Below, piece by piece: positions 16,493 through 24,957 of a stretch of DNA of 37,417 bases (its first letter is position 1; every line of letters starts with the position of its first letter). The position numbers and the translations under genes are program-made. Source of the DNA: Alphaproteobacteria bacterium MedPE-SWcel (GTDB taxonomy: Bacteria; Pseudomonadota; Alphaproteobacteria; Rhodobacterales; Rhodobacteraceae); assembly GCA_001874255.1 (NCBI GenBank), contig MPDC01000035.1, forward strand, positions 1 through 37,417. Direction: 5' to 3'. The notes beneath the pieces were generated by a model. It saw only the letters and a program-made list of their open reading frames with translations. It had not been told where the DNA came from and did no database searches.

Positions 16493-16807
16493 GTGTACCG
16501 CCCGTCTCTGATTGCCTGTATCTGCGTCTGCATCGCCACCTCACTGACGCCTCCGGCGGCGGAGGCCGACACGATCGAGCGCGCCTGTCTCAGCTCCTCC
16601 CGCGGTGCCGCACGGGCGTCGCTCTGCCATTGCATCGGCCAGGTGGCGAAACAACGATTGACCCGCTCTGAGCAGCGCACCGTGGCCACCTGGTTTTCAG
16701 ATCCGCACCGCGCCCAGGAGGCGCGTCAATCTGTTAAAAACAATGATGAAAAGTTCTGGCGAAAGTATCAGGCATTCGGGACGGATGCGGAACGGATTTG
16801 CGGCTGA
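16493..16807 (+). CDS. Small secreted conserved protein with four cysteines after the signal
   Basis: A 104-residue protein starting at a GTG (16493) with a strong GGAGAG eight to thirteen bases upstream. A signal peptide ends near AEA before DTIERACLSSSRGAA. The mature part has Cys in RACL, LCHCIG and ERICG, a layout of paired cysteines suggesting disulfides, plus the block WFSDPHRAQEARQS and FWRKYQAFG. I recall this as a widespread Rhodobacterales hypothetical of about 100 residues, sometimes annotated loosely as a transporter, which the sequence does not support. It is divergent from lepA. A -35-like TTGAAT at 16411 with GAATAT 17 bp later might be its promoter. Function unknown. Confidence 0.75.
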   Translation: MYRPSLIACICVCIATSLTPPAAEADTIERACLSSSRGAARASLCHCIGQVAKQRLTRSEQRTVATWFSDPHRAQEARQSVKNNDEKFWRKYQAFGTDAERICG

Positions 16808-17062
16808 AATTGCCTCAAAACTAAGCAGATCGAAATAGTTAATTCCCCACGTATTCCTCCAATTCCATTTGAAGCCGCAAACCTGACGTTCAAATGCGTC
16901 AAAATCCGAATTTTCTCTTTGCAAACTAATAAAATAAAAATAAAAGATCAGTTATTATTGTATGTTTGTGGGGAAACCCGCGCGGTTCCGAGTTCGAGTG
17001 TTCCCCCCGGCAGATGTTTCGAGTGATGGAGTTTGAAAATTTAATTTTTTTGGAGCCTATAC
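16808..17062. promoter_or_regulatory. AT-rich upstream region of the LysR-type gene
   Basis: In contrast to the GC-rich surroundings, 16910-16975 is strongly AT-rich (for example AATAAAATAAAAATAAAAG), and a second AT tract lies at 17034-17050 just before GGAG and the start codon. It probably holds the promoter and the autoregulatory site usual for LysR genes; I cannot point to a specific T-N11-A site. Confidence 0.45.
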
Positions 17063-18028
17063 ATGCTTATGAAAGGCGTAACACTTCGGGGGCTCGAAGT
17101 ATTTGAAGCATTGGCGAAATCCGGTTCTGTCGCGCAGGCGGCATATATCACCGGCCTCAGTCAGCCAGCTGTTAGTCAACAACTTCGAAATCTTGAAAAG
17201 GCGCTCGGATCTGAACTGGTCGATCATGGCCGCAGGCCGATGGTTCTGACAGCAGCAGGGCGCAATTTCCTCTCTCGGACACAGGCGGTGCTGAGCGAAC
17301 TGCGTTTGGCCCAAAGTGAGCTGACAGTCATGGACTTGTCGCATCTTCCGGCTTTGGCGCTGGGGTTGATTGATGATTTCGACAATGACCTGACACCAAG
17401 GCTGGCAACCATTCTGGCCGACAGCCTCACCAAATGCCGGTTCAAGATGGTTACCGCCTCCAGCCATGACATCTACCGCGCGATGGAGAGCAAGGACCTG
17501 CACATCGGAATTGCGGCCTCGACGGGAGAGCTGCGCAACACGGTGACCGAATATCCGCTTGTCGAGGATCCCTTCATTCTTGTCGCGCCGCGCGGCTGCA
17601 TTACCGATCCAGAGGATGTGGGAAACCAGTTGAACCACCTGCCGCTGCTGCGATACGCGCGGGATCAACTGATCTCTCAACAGATTGAATCTCACCTCAA
17701 CCGCAACAAGGTTGATTTTGACGACCGCTTTGAAATCGGGTCACATCTCGCCCTGATGGCGATGGTTGCGCGTCGGATCGGCTGGGCCATAACCACACCG
17801 CTTGGCTACATGCGGGCCCTGCGGTTTCATGATGACATCGACGTCTTTGCGCTGCCCTTCGCAGGATTTTCACGCCGGATATCGCTGTTTTCCCAATCCG
17901 ACTGGCCCGATACCGTCCCCGTGGAAGTCGCCAGCACCATGCGCCGCCTGGTTCAAAGCCAGGTCATTACCCCGGCGGTCAATCGGCTGCCCTGGCTTGC
18001 CGGACAATTGCGCGTGATTGAAACCTGA
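17063..18028 (+). CDS. LysR-family transcriptional regulator
   Basis: A 321-residue LysR-type regulator. The N-terminal winged helix-turn-helix is clear: LRGLEVFEALAKSGSVAQAA, then the recognition helix TGLSQPAVSQQLRNLEKALG and the wing region LTAAGRNFLSR. The C-terminal part (about 95-310) is the two-lobed substrate-binding domain, with DLHIGIAAS and FILVAPRG as typical strands. GGAG precedes the ATG at 17063. LysR proteins usually regulate a divergent neighbour, but the divergent side here has only a rightward small gene, so the target is not evident. It converges with the phosphatase gene, with three bases between them. Confidence 0.92.
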   Translation: MLMKGVTLRGLEVFEALAKSGSVAQAAYITGLSQPAVSQQLRNLEKALGSELVDHGRRPMVLTAAGRNFLSRTQAVLSELRLAQSELTVMDLSHLPALALGLIDDFDNDLTPRLATILADSLTKCRFKMVTASSHDIYRAMESKDLHIGIAASTGELRNTVTEYPLVEDPFILVAPRGCITDPEDVGNQLNHLPLLRYARDQLISQQIESHLNRNKVDFDDRFEIGSHLALMAMVARRIGWAITTPLGYMRALRFHDDIDVFALPFAGFSRRISLFSQSDWPDTVPVEVASTMRRLVQSQVITPAVNRLPWLAGQLRVIET

Positions 18029-18031
18029 CGA

Positions 18032-18478
18032 TCAGGACCAGGTCGCCAGGTCGCGCTGCAACCCCGTTGCAGCGGCCTCCAGCAGGTCGAGACAGCCATC
18101 GAAGTCCCGGGTGTAATACGGGTCCGGCACGTCAGAGGTGCCAGCCCCCTCGGCAAGGGGCGCCATCAGGATCACGGGCGTCACAACACCCACCGGCCGC
18201 AGAGCCTCGATCGCGGCGCGGTTCTTGTGATCCATTGCCACGATCAGATCGAAATCCAGGAAATCAGCGGCGGCGAACTGACGCGCCCGCAAATCTTCCA
18301 TAGCGATCCCACGCGCTCGGGCGGCGGCTTGCATCGGCGCATAGGGCGGATCGCCGATATGGTAATCGGAGGTCCCGGCGCTGTCCGTGGTGAGCTCGGG
18401 CGACAGGTTGCGAAAGATCGCCTCGGCAGCAGGAGAGCGACAGATGTTGCCAAGGCAGACAAACAGGATTTTCTGCAT
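18032..18478 (-). CDS. Low-molecular-weight protein-tyrosine phosphatase
   Basis: A 148-residue cytoplasmic phosphatase of the arsenate-reductase-like LMW-PTP family. The active-site loop C-x5-R is CLGNICRS with Cys8 and Arg14, followed by SPAAEAI, and the general acid is Asp119 in the DPYY motif. Length and layout match the stand-alone housekeeping type rather than the Wzb type of capsule clusters, and no kinase or capsule gene is adjacent. I placed the start at the ATG at 18476-18478, which has AAGGGG upstream; a longer frame from 18658 adds 60 unrelated residues. Confidence 0.93.
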   Translation of the reverse strand: MQKILFVCLGNICRSPAAEAIFRNLSPELTTDSAGTSDYHIGDPPYAPMQAAARARGIAMEDLRARQFAAADFLDFDLIVAMDHKNRAAIEALRPVGVVTPVILMAPLAEGAGTSDVPDPYYTRDFDGCLDLLEAAATGLQRDLATWS

Positions 18479-18536
18479 TTCAATCCCCTTGCAGGCAATG
18501 TGGACAGGAGGAGCATATCGCATGCATGGTGCCTCT

Positions 18537-18572
18537 TTGCACCCTGATTTGCGTCCTGCTCTGCGCCCTGTC
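18537..18572. repeat. Three 12-bp degenerate units
   Basis: TTGCACCCTGAT, TTGCGTCCTGCT and CTGCGCCCTGTC follow each other in register, in the upstream region of the phosphatase gene. Confidence 0.55.
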
Positions 18573-18658
18573 GAGCATGCCAATGCTCCGGCCAGGACGC
18601 AAGGATACGGGTCAGGAGGTCCCGGCCCCTGCACCAGGATGGCACAGCGCCAAACCAA

Positions 18659-18684
18659 ACAGCCCCACGATCACGCGGGGCTGT
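18659..18684 (-). terminator. Terminator of the copper chaperone gene
   Basis: ACAGCCCC (18659-18666) and GGGGCTGT (18677-18684) form an 8-bp stem. On the minus strand TTGGTTTGG follows. It lies 26 bp past the gene's stop. Confidence 0.6.
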
Positions 18685-18709
18685 CGTTGTTTCGGGCCGG
18701 GGGCCAGTG

Positions 18710-19207
18710 TCAGTTGGAATGAGCCGAGTGGTCGCCGTGATCTCCGTGCCCACCATGCGCGGCCTCCGGTTGACGGTCGATATCGACGGGGATCTGAACG
18801 GTGATCTCTCCTGCCTTGTCGAACACCAGCGTCACATTGACCATGTCGCCGTCTTTCAGTTCGCGGGTGAGCCCCATGAACATCACGTGATCGCCGCCGC
18901 GCTGCAGGAGGTGAGTTTCACCGGCGGGGATGGCAAAGCCTGCCTCCACATGCATCATCTTCATCACCCCGTTGGCGTCTTCTTTGTGGGTGTGCAGCTG
19001 CACCCGCTTGGCCACGTCGGAGCGGGCCTCGATCAGGCGGTCATCCACGCCTGTGTGGTTCAGGATTTCCATGAAAGCCGCGCCCGCCATCTTGTTTGAT
19101 GCGCGGGCATAGGCGTCCTGGACCATCATATGGGCCATTTCGGCCGAGGCGGTGGTGGCAAGCGCAAGTGTGGTGACGGCGGACAGAACATAGGATTTGA
19201 AAGACAT
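18710..19207 (-). CDS. Periplasmic copper chaperone PCu(A)C with His-rich tail
   Basis: A 165-residue protein with a signal peptide (cleavage after TASA, about residue 22). PCu(A)C proteins bind Cu(I) in the periplasm and deliver it to the CuA site of cytochrome c oxidase. The copper motif H-x10-M-x21-H-x-M is exactly satisfied by His74, Met85, His107 and Met109. After the core the protein ends in a His-rich tail (GGHGDHGDHSAHSN) that could hold extra copper or zinc. The ATG at 19205-19207 has a near-perfect AAGGAG; an ATG at 19252 is not needed. It follows the DUF2946-like gene by 75 bp in the same direction, likely one operon, and is closed by a terminator. Confidence 0.93.
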   Translation of the reverse strand: MSFKSYVLSAVTTLALATTASAEMAHMMVQDAYARASNKMAGAAFMEILNHTGVDDRLIEARSDVAKRVQLHTHKEDANGVMKMMHVEAGFAIPAGETHLLQRGGDHVMFMGLTRELKDGDMVNVTLVFDKAGEITVQIPVDIDRQPEAAHGGHGDHGDHSAHSN

Positions 19208-19282
19208 CGGATGTCTCCTTGAGAAACAGAGAGGTGGTTTGGCCGGGCGCAAGGGCGCGGGTCAGATCGAAAGCGCGTGGGA

Positions 19283-19627
19283 TCAAACCTGCGGCGGCGC
19301 GCGCGCGCAGGCCCTACGCTCAGACGCGAGGCTGCATTGCGCGCGCGGAGCGAGGTCGGTCGCCTGCCGCACAGCTCTCGTGGGGGCACCCCATGCGGGT
19401 CGATCCTGAACCAGGTCAAGGAGATGGGTGATGCAGTCCGGGCAGAAATGCGGGGGCGCCGTGGGCGTGCCGTTTTCATCGACATAGACGCTGACCGGGC
19501 CGGCCCCCGTACACAGAACAACCTGTCCGGTGGCATCCCGTTCGAACCGGCTGGCCGAGGCACTGTGACCGGTGAGCAGAAGCGCTGCCGCAAGAAAGAG
19601 GCCGATATAGCGTCGAAACAGGATCAT
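19283..19627 (-). CDS. DUF2946-like secreted protein with CPDC motif
   Basis: A 114-residue protein with an N-terminal hydrophobic signal or anchor (residues 8-25, ending SASA). The following region has LCTGAGPVSVYVDENG and the motif HFCPDC with Cys62 and Cys65, which I recognise from small Cys-containing DUF2946-type proteins often placed next to copper transport genes. The last 40 residues are basic and low in conserved features. The ATG at 19627 precedes a good signal peptide. It is first in an apparent two-gene operon with the PCu(A)C chaperone, suggesting a role in copper handling, but that is inference. Confidence 0.65.
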   Translation of the reverse strand: MILFRRYIGLFLAAALLLTGHSASASRFERDATGQVVLCTGAGPVSVYVDENGTPTAPPHFCPDCITHLLDLVQDRPAWGAPTRAVRQATDLAPRAQCSLASERRACARAPPQV

Positions 19628-19719
19628 CGCCGCCAGATATCACAGGAAGCGGCCCCGCCCTCAAGCCCCAAGCCACCCGGCCGGGGCAAAGTGTCGCTCT
19701 TTCGGGGAAACGCCGTCTT

Positions 19720-19764
19720 GCGCGACCGAGCTTCGCGCGCGACCTTTACGCGCGACCGGTCACC
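19720..19764. repeat. Three 15-bp degenerate units
   Basis: GCGCGACCGAGCTTC, GCGCGCGACCTTTAC and GCGCGACCGGTCACC in exact 15-bp register, in the spacer after rpmB. The second and third units overlap the end of the small candidate frame at 19746-19826. Confidence 0.65.
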
Positions 19765-19826
19765 GCATGCAACCGGAACACCGCAAAAGAGGCGAGCACA
19801 AACGCAAAGACCGCCAGGCGTTGCAC
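19746..19826 (-). CDS. Possible 26-residue single-span membrane peptide
   Basis: A GTG-initiated frame directly after rpmB encodes VQRLAVFAFVLASFAVFR followed by LHAVTGRA and TAA. The hydrophobic segment with flanking arginines would make one membrane helix. There is no clear ribosome binding site and the end lies in a small tandem repeat, so it may be chance. Confidence 0.25.
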   Translation of the reverse strand: MQRLAVFAFVLASFAVFRLHAVTGRA

Positions 19827-19867
19827 GCACGGCGGTCCAGAAGATCTGCAGGCAGGGTCGAAAGAAA

Positions 19868-20158
19868 TCAGGCCTGTACGGACTGTGCCTTGGCGATCTC
19901 TTTCTTGATTTTCAGAGCGCTATCAGACAGTTCGTCATCCTTGGCTTTTGCCAGAAACGCATCCAGACCGCCACGGTGATCGACGGAGCGCAGAGCGGCT
20001 GCGGAAATGCGCAGCTTCACACCGCGACCGAGTGTCTCGGACTGCAGGGTGACATCGTTCAGGTTCGGCAGAAACCGCCGGCGGGTTCTGTTTTTGGCGT
20101 GGCTGACATTGTTGCCAGTCATCGGGCCTTTTCCGGTCAGTTCGCAACGGCGCGACAT
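19868..20158 (-). CDS. rpmB: 50S ribosomal protein L28
   Basis: A 96-residue L28, the longer alphaproteobacterial form. The N-terminal block [24 protein letters not shown] and then RRFLPNL are those of L28. The single Cys5 is present without a zinc ribbon partner, as in C-minus paralogues. The C-terminal extension [19 protein letters not shown] is helical. The start at 20156-20158 has AAGGAT upstream. A longer in-frame extension to 20353 is rejected because L28 starts at MSRRC. rpmB is separated from rpmG here, as in many alphaproteobacteria. Confidence 0.97.
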   Translation of the reverse strand: MSRRCELTGKGPMTGNNVSHAKNRTRRRFLPNLNDVTLQSETLGRGVKLRISAAALRSVDHRGGLDAFLAKAKDDELSDSALKIKKEIAKAQSVQA

Positions 20159-20478
20159 GGTGTTATCCTTCGTATCTGCGGCGTCCCGATTGTCACGGGG
20201 CCTGCCTGGCCCATTCGAATCAGTCGCCAAATTACAAGGGCGCTGCCATTGGCTGCGCCCGAAAACTGGTTGGATGCGTTTAGGAGGAATCACCGGGATG
20301 GTCAAGCCATATGCGACGCTTTTATGGCGCGCGCCCCTACATTCCCACGACATCCGCGGCCGCTCTTGCGCCGGTCGCCCCCATCATACAGGATTTCCAG
20401 CTCGAAACCATCGCCAATCCTGGTGACATCGCCGCCCCGGTGATGCGAACGCAGCTTCTGCGTGAGGGGCGGCTGATG
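20159..20478. other. Gene-free stretch between rpmB and meaB
   Basis: Upstream of rpmB and downstream of meaB, both facing left. The part next to rpmB should hold its promoter. The frames open across it continue antisense into meaB and show no family features. No RNA gene seen. Confidence 0.45.
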
Positions 20479-21453
20479 TCAGCCCCCGAGACCGCTCAGC
20501 AGATCCCGGGCGGCGGCCTGCGGTGTCTGACGTCCATCGGCGACAGCCGACGACAGCTCGGCCATCCGGGACTTGGCCCAGGGTGTCTGCAGCCGCGCCA
20601 GCAAGGCCTGACGCACCTCTTCGGCAAACCAATACTGCGCCTGCGCGGCCCGGTTCTGGTCCCAATGACCGCTCTCGCGCCGCCAGCGCGCCAGCGCCTG
20701 GATTTCGTCCCAGCTCCGCTCCAGCCCGGCCTCCTCCAGCGCCGAAACCGTCAGCGCCTTGGGAAACCCCTCCGGGTCCTGCGGACGTTTGCGCAACAGC
20801 CGCAGTGCCCCGGCGTAATCGGCGCAGGTGCGGGTTGCGGTCGCCTTCAGGTCGCCATCGGCCTTGTTGACGAGGATCAGATCGGCGATCTCCATGATGC
20901 CGCGCTTCACCCCCTGCAACTCGTCCCCACCGGCAGGCGCCAACAGCAACAGGAACAGGTCCGACAGTTCCGAGACCACGGTTTCCGACTGCCCCACCCC
21001 CACCGTCTCGATCAGGACCACATCGAACCCAGCCGCCTCGCACAAGGCGACCGCATCGCGGGTTCGCCGTGCGACCCCCCCGAGGTGGCTCTGGCTCGGG
21101 CTGGGCCGGATGAAGGCGCTGCGTTCCCGGCTCAGACGCTCCATTCGCGTCTTGTCGCCCAGAATGGAGCCGCCGGAGCGTGCGGAACTCGGATCCACGG
21201 CCAGCACCGCCACCCGCAACCCCTTGGCAATCAGCATCATTCCGAAGGCCTCGATGAAGGTGGACTTGCCGACGCCCGGGGTCCCGGACAGGCCGATGCG
21301 CAGGGACTGGCGGCCGCTGGTTGCAAGGCGGGACAGCAGATCATCCGCCGCGACCCGGTGATCGGCGCGCGCACTTTCCACGAGGGTGATCGCCCGTGCC
21401 AGCGCCCGACGGTCCGCCTTCAAGATCCGGTCACTCAGCTGTGCAATGTCCAT
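20479..21453 (-). CDS. meaB: MeaB-type G protein, chaperone of methylmalonyl-CoA mutase
   Basis: A 324-residue SIMIBI GTPase of the MeaB/ArgK/MMAA family, which protects and reloads adenosylcobalamin on methylmalonyl-CoA mutase. Visible: the P-loop GTPGVGKS (57-64), VLAVDPSSARSGGSILGDKTRM with the switch region, ETVGVGQSE as G3, and the guanine motif NKAD (196-199). The N-terminal helices start at MDIAQLSDRILKADRRALARA, which sets the start at 21453; upstream the frame stays open antisense to hrpB for 590 codons, but this is not part of the protein. The mutase is not in the window. Presence fits with cobQ, since both concern B12. Confidence 0.93.
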   Translation of the reverse strand: MDIAQLSDRILKADRRALARAITLVESARADHRVAADDLLSRLATSGRQSLRIGLSGTPGVGKSTFIEAFGMMLIAKGLRVAVLAVDPSSARSGGSILGDKTRMERLSRERSAFIRPSPSQSHLGGVARRTRDAVALCEAAGFDVVLIETVGVGQSETVVSELSDLFLLLLAPAGGDELQGVKRGIMEIADLILVNKADGDLKATATRTCADYAGALRLLRKRPQDPEGFPKALTVSALEEAGLERSWDEIQALARWRRESGHWDQNRAAQAQYWFAEEVRQALLARLQTPWAKSRMAELSSAVADGRQTPQAAARDLLSGLGG

Positions 21454-21633
21454 GGCCTGCCTCTTGTCCTGCTCGCGTCTTGATGGCGCAGGCAAGGCGC
21501 ATTTGTCCAGTGGCGCGGGCACAAAACAATCCGGTGTCATAGGGTCGCCCGTCCGATACGGCCATGCAGATCCGCCCCGCGCGCGCCGCACTTGCTCTGG
21601 ACGTGGAGGCCCCGATTGGCGATAAGCCCCGCC

Positions 21634-24120
21634 ATGACACGGCTCCCCATTGATGACGCGCTCCCCGACCTGATCACCGCCCTCAGAGGCCATGGCCGCG
21701 CCGTTCTGCAAGCCCCCCCGGGCGCAGGCAAAACGACACGGGTGCCGCTCGCGATGCTGGACGCAGAGCTGACCCCGGGCCGGATCCTGATGCTGGAACC
21801 CCGTCGCCTCGCAGCCCGCACAGCCGCCGAGAGAATGGCCGCGACCCTGAACGAAAAGGTGGGCCAGACCGTCGGCTACCGGGTGCGCGGTGAGGCCAGA
21901 ACCTCTGAGGCGACCCGGATCGAAGTGCTGACCGAGGGCATTCTGACCCGGATGCTGCAATCCGCCCCGGACCTGCCCGGCATTGGCGCTGTGATCTTTG
22001 ACGAATTTCACGAACGCTCGCTGAATGGCGATCTCGGCCTTGCCTTTTGCCTCGAGGTCGCCGGCGCCCTGCGCGACGATCTTCTCCTGCTGGCGATGTC
22101 CGCCACGCTGGATGCCGGACCCGTCGCCGCGTTGATGCAGGCTCCGACCATTACCTCCGAAGGCCGCAGCTTTGAGGTCGAGACCCGTTGGCTCGACAAG
22201 CCCCTGGGGCCAAAGTCGCGACGCCTGGACGCGCTGGTGGATCTGGTCATTCAGGCCGAAGCGGAGACCCGCGAGGACAGCGGCGGGCTGTTGGTATTCC
22301 TGCCCGGCGAAGGCGAAATCCGGCGCGCGGCGGCGGCGCTGGAGCGACGCCTGCCTGCCGAATGCCGCATCCGCCCCCTGTTCGGCGCCCTGCCCTTTGC
22401 CGACCAACGCGCCGCGATCCGCCCGGAGCCCGACGGTCGCAAGGTCGTCCTGGCCACCGCCATCGCCGAGACCTCGCTGACCATCGAGGACATTCGCGTC
22501 GTGGTCGACATGGGACAGGCCCGGCGGGCGCGCTTTGATCCCGGATCGGGGATGTCGCGGCTGGTCACCGAACGGGTCACCCGCGCCGAAGCCACCCAGC
22601 GCCGGGGCCGGGCCGGCCGCGTGGCTCCGGGCACCTGCTACCGCCTGTGGGCCCGCGGCGAAGAGGGCGCCCTGGCCGCCTTTCCCCCGGCCGAGATCGA
22701 GGCCGCAGATCTCACCGGGCTGGCGCTTGAACTGGCACTCTGGGGGGCTGAGCCTGCGGACCTGCCGCTGCTGACGCCGCCGCCCTCCGGCAGTTTCGCC
22801 GAGGCCCGCGCGCTGCTGCAGATGCTGGGGGCGCTGGATCCGGCCGGGCGGATCACCGATCACGGGCGCCGTCTGGCACGCCTGCCCTTGCACCCGCGAC
22901 TGGCGCATATGCGGGCCATCGCCGGTCCCCGCAGTGCGAAGCTGGCGGCTCTGATGGCGGAGCGGGATCCCCTGCGCGGGGCCCCTGTCGATCTTGGCCT
23001 GCGGCTCGAAGCCCTGCGCGATCTCTCTGGCTTTCGCGCCCGCCGCCCCTATCAGGTCGCGCAGGCCGCCATCCACACCATCACGGCCGAAGCCAAACGC
23101 CTCCGCTCGCAACGCTGCGGGGACGCATCCGATGCCCAAAGCGCCAACACCCGCCCCGCCGCTGCCGCCGACCTCTCGCCCGCCGCCATGGCCGCTCTGG
23201 CCTATCCCGATCGCGTCGCGCAACGGCGCCGCGGCGATGAGGCCCGATACGTGCTGGCCGGCGGCAAGGGCGCGGTGCTCGACAATGGCGACCCGCTCGC
23301 CAGCGCGCCCTATCTTGTGGTCACCGACAGCGACGGCAACCCCCGCGAGGCCCGAATTCGCCTCGCCGCCCAGATCACCCTGGCGGAAATCCGCAGCCTC
23401 TTTTGCGATCAGATCGGCTGGCGCAACCGGTGCGAATGGTCAAAACGCGACCGCCGTGTGCAGGCCCGGCAACAGGAATGCTTTGGGGCGCTCGTGCTCG
23501 ATGACCGGATCTGGAGAGACGTCCCGGCCGAGGAGGTGGCGCTCGCCATGCTGGATGGGGTCCGCGATCTCGGCCTGCGCCTCACAGGCCCGGCCGCACG
23601 CCTTGCGGCAAGGGTCGAGTTGCTGCGCGCCGACGGCCATGATCTGCCGGATTTCTCCTCAGAGGGTCTGCTGGCACATCTCGAGGACTGGCTGCTACCG
23701 ATGATTTCGGGGGTTCGCACAGCCGAGGCCTGGAAGTCCTTTGACCTGCTGCCCGCCCTGCGGGCCGCCCTCAGCTGGCACCAGACCCAGCTGCTGGACC
23801 GCGAAGTGCCCGCCCAGTTCATCACCCCGCTCGGGCGCAAGATCGCGATCGACTACGACGGCGAAATCCCCGGTATCGAAGTCCGCCTGCAGGAGCTGTT
23901 TGGCCTCCGCCGCCATCCCACCGTCGCCGGGGTTGCGCTCAAGGTCACGTTGCTGTCCCCCGCCCGCCGTCCGATCCAGATCACGCGCGATCTGCCGGGG
24001 TTCTGGGCCGGATCCTATGCGGATGTGCGCAAGGACATGCGGGCGCAATATCCGAAACATCCCTGGCCCGAAGATCCAACCCAGGCCGAAGCCACCCTGC
24101 GCGCCCGCCCGAGACGCTGA
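21634..24120 (+). CDS. hrpB: ATP-dependent RNA helicase HrpB
   Basis: An 828-residue DEAH-box helicase of the HrpB type. Motif I is APPGAGKTT (27-35), motif II is DEFH (123-126) within the HrpB signature FDEFHERSLNGD, motif III SAT (156-158), and motif VI QRRGRAGR occurs in the second RecA domain. The HA2 and HrpB C-terminal domains follow, ending in the conserved FWAGSYADVRKDMRAQYPKH and PWPEDP. The length is typical. The role in bacteria is poorly defined (RNA processing). The start at 21634 gives MTRLPIDDALPDL, the usual beginning; the frame also has a start at 21592. The gene diverges from meaB. Confidence 0.96.
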   Translation: MTRLPIDDALPDLITALRGHGRAVLQAPPGAGKTTRVPLAMLDAELTPGRILMLEPRRLAARTAAERMAATLNEKVGQTVGYRVRGEARTSEATRIEVLTEGILTRMLQSAPDLPGIGAVIFDEFHERSLNGDLGLAFCLEVAGALRDDLLLLAMSATLDAGPVAALMQAPTITSEGRSFEVETRWLDKPLGPKSRRLDALVDLVIQAEAETREDSGGLLVFLPGEGEIRRAAAALERRLPAECRIRPLFGALPFADQRAAIRPEPDGRKVVLATAIAETSLTIEDIRVVVDMGQARRARFDPGSGMSRLVTERVTRAEATQRRGRAGRVAPGTCYRLWARGEEGALAAFPPAEIEAADLTGLALELALWGAEPADLPLLTPPPSGSFAEARALLQMLGALDPAGRITDHGRRLARLPLHPRLAHMRAIAGPRSAKLAALMAERDPLRGAPVDLGLRLEALRDLSGFRARRPYQVAQAAIHTITAEAKRLRSQRCGDASDAQSANTRPAAAADLSPAAMAALAYPDRVAQRRRGDEARYVLAGGKGAVLDNGDPLASAPYLVVTDSDGNPREARIRLAAQITLAEIRSLFCDQIGWRNRCEWSKRDRRVQARQQECFGALVLDDRIWRDVPAEEVALAMLDGVRDLGLRLTGPAARLAARVELLRADGHDLPDFSSEGLLAHLEDWLLPMISGVRTAEAWKSFDLLPALRAALSWHQTQLLDREVPAQFITPLGRKIAIDYDGEIPGIEVRLQELFGLRRHPTVAGVALKVTLLSPARRPIQITRDLPGFWAGSYADVRKDMRAQYPKHPWPEDPTQAEATLRARPRR

Positions 24121-24362
24121 CGCCGAACACAGCCAGGTGCCGTCCCATATATGTCACTCTGCGGCCCACGTCATCTGGCCATCCAACGGGTTGATAACGC
24201 AGATTTTCCCACACAGGCGACCGAATATCGGGCAATTCCCATCGCAGAGCCTATAAAAAACGTTGCAAATGTAGGGGTTTTTCCATATTTCCCGTCCTTC
24301 AATCGAGCACCTATTCAAAAAAAGAGGAACCTCGGCCCCGCTTGGGCCGACTGCCAGCCGCC

Positions 24363-24833
24363 ATGCAACAGGTCCTGCACAAGATTTGGTCCCACACGAT
24401 CCAGCCAATGCTGTCGCGCCCACGCCGACTGCAGGTCGCAGCCCTATGCTATCGACAGGCCAAGGACGGCCCAGCCGACAGGCGGGAGGTGCTGTTGATC
24501 ACCAGCCGCGACACCGGACGCTGGGTGCTGCCGAAGGGCTGGCCAATGGCCGGAAAGACCAGCGCCGAAAGCGCCGCGCAAGAAGCCTGGGAAGAAGCGG
24601 GCGTGCGGCGGGGCCGGTTCGAGGACACTCCGATTGGCCGCTACGAATATGACAAACGGTTGGACAACGGCACTCTGGAACCGCTTGAAACGCTGGTCTA
24701 CGGCCTTGAGGTCATTGAAATTCTTGACGAGTTTCCGGAGATGCATCAACGAAAGCGCCACTGGGTCGCCCCCAAAGACGCCGCCGATCTGGTGGACGAG
24801 CCGCAGCTTCGCGACTTGCTGAGCCGGTTCTGA
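24363..24833 (+). CDS. Nudix hydrolase with altered Nudix box
   Basis: A 156-residue Nudix-fold protein of the type with RLQVAALCYR then EVLLITSRDTGRWVLPKGWP, resembling diphosphoinositol-polyphosphate-type hydrolases. The 23-residue Nudix box spans 59-81. Its Gly59, Glu74, Glu77, Glu78 and Gly80 are in place, so the metal-binding REUxEE core is mostly kept, but the usual first Glu is Lys65 and the usual Arg is Gln73. Substrate is unknown. I chose the ATG at 24363 from the usual protein beginning (a short helix before RPRRLQV); a TTG at 24342 behind GAGGA is possible. It is 123 bp upstream of the phosphate transporter gene in the same direction. Confidence 0.82.
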   Translation: MQQVLHKIWSHTIQPMLSRPRRLQVAALCYRQAKDGPADRREVLLITSRDTGRWVLPKGWPMAGKTSAESAAQEAWEEAGVRRGRFEDTPIGRYEYDKRLDNGTLEPLETLVYGLEVIEILDEFPEMHQRKRHWVAPKDAADLVDEPQLRDLLSRF

Positions 24834-24957
24834 CGCCTTTGGTCTGCCTGTCACATCCCTGGCCGATACTGGTCGGACACGGCGCGTGCTTTGGTGTCCC
24901 TCACCGGACCCCCGCGTGCCCTGCTTCGCCAGATCCCTGAACGCCGGGAGACACCGC

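Noticed and set aside
20311-21483. 390-codon plus-strand frame
   Set aside because: Mostly antisense to meaB, without any domain; its first 55 codons in the rpmB-meaB spacer match nothing I know.
21454-23223. 590-codon upstream extension of meaB antisense to hrpB
   Set aside because: Gly/Gln/Arg-rich sequence without family features; MeaB begins at MDIAQLSDRI and hrpB is complete on the other strand.
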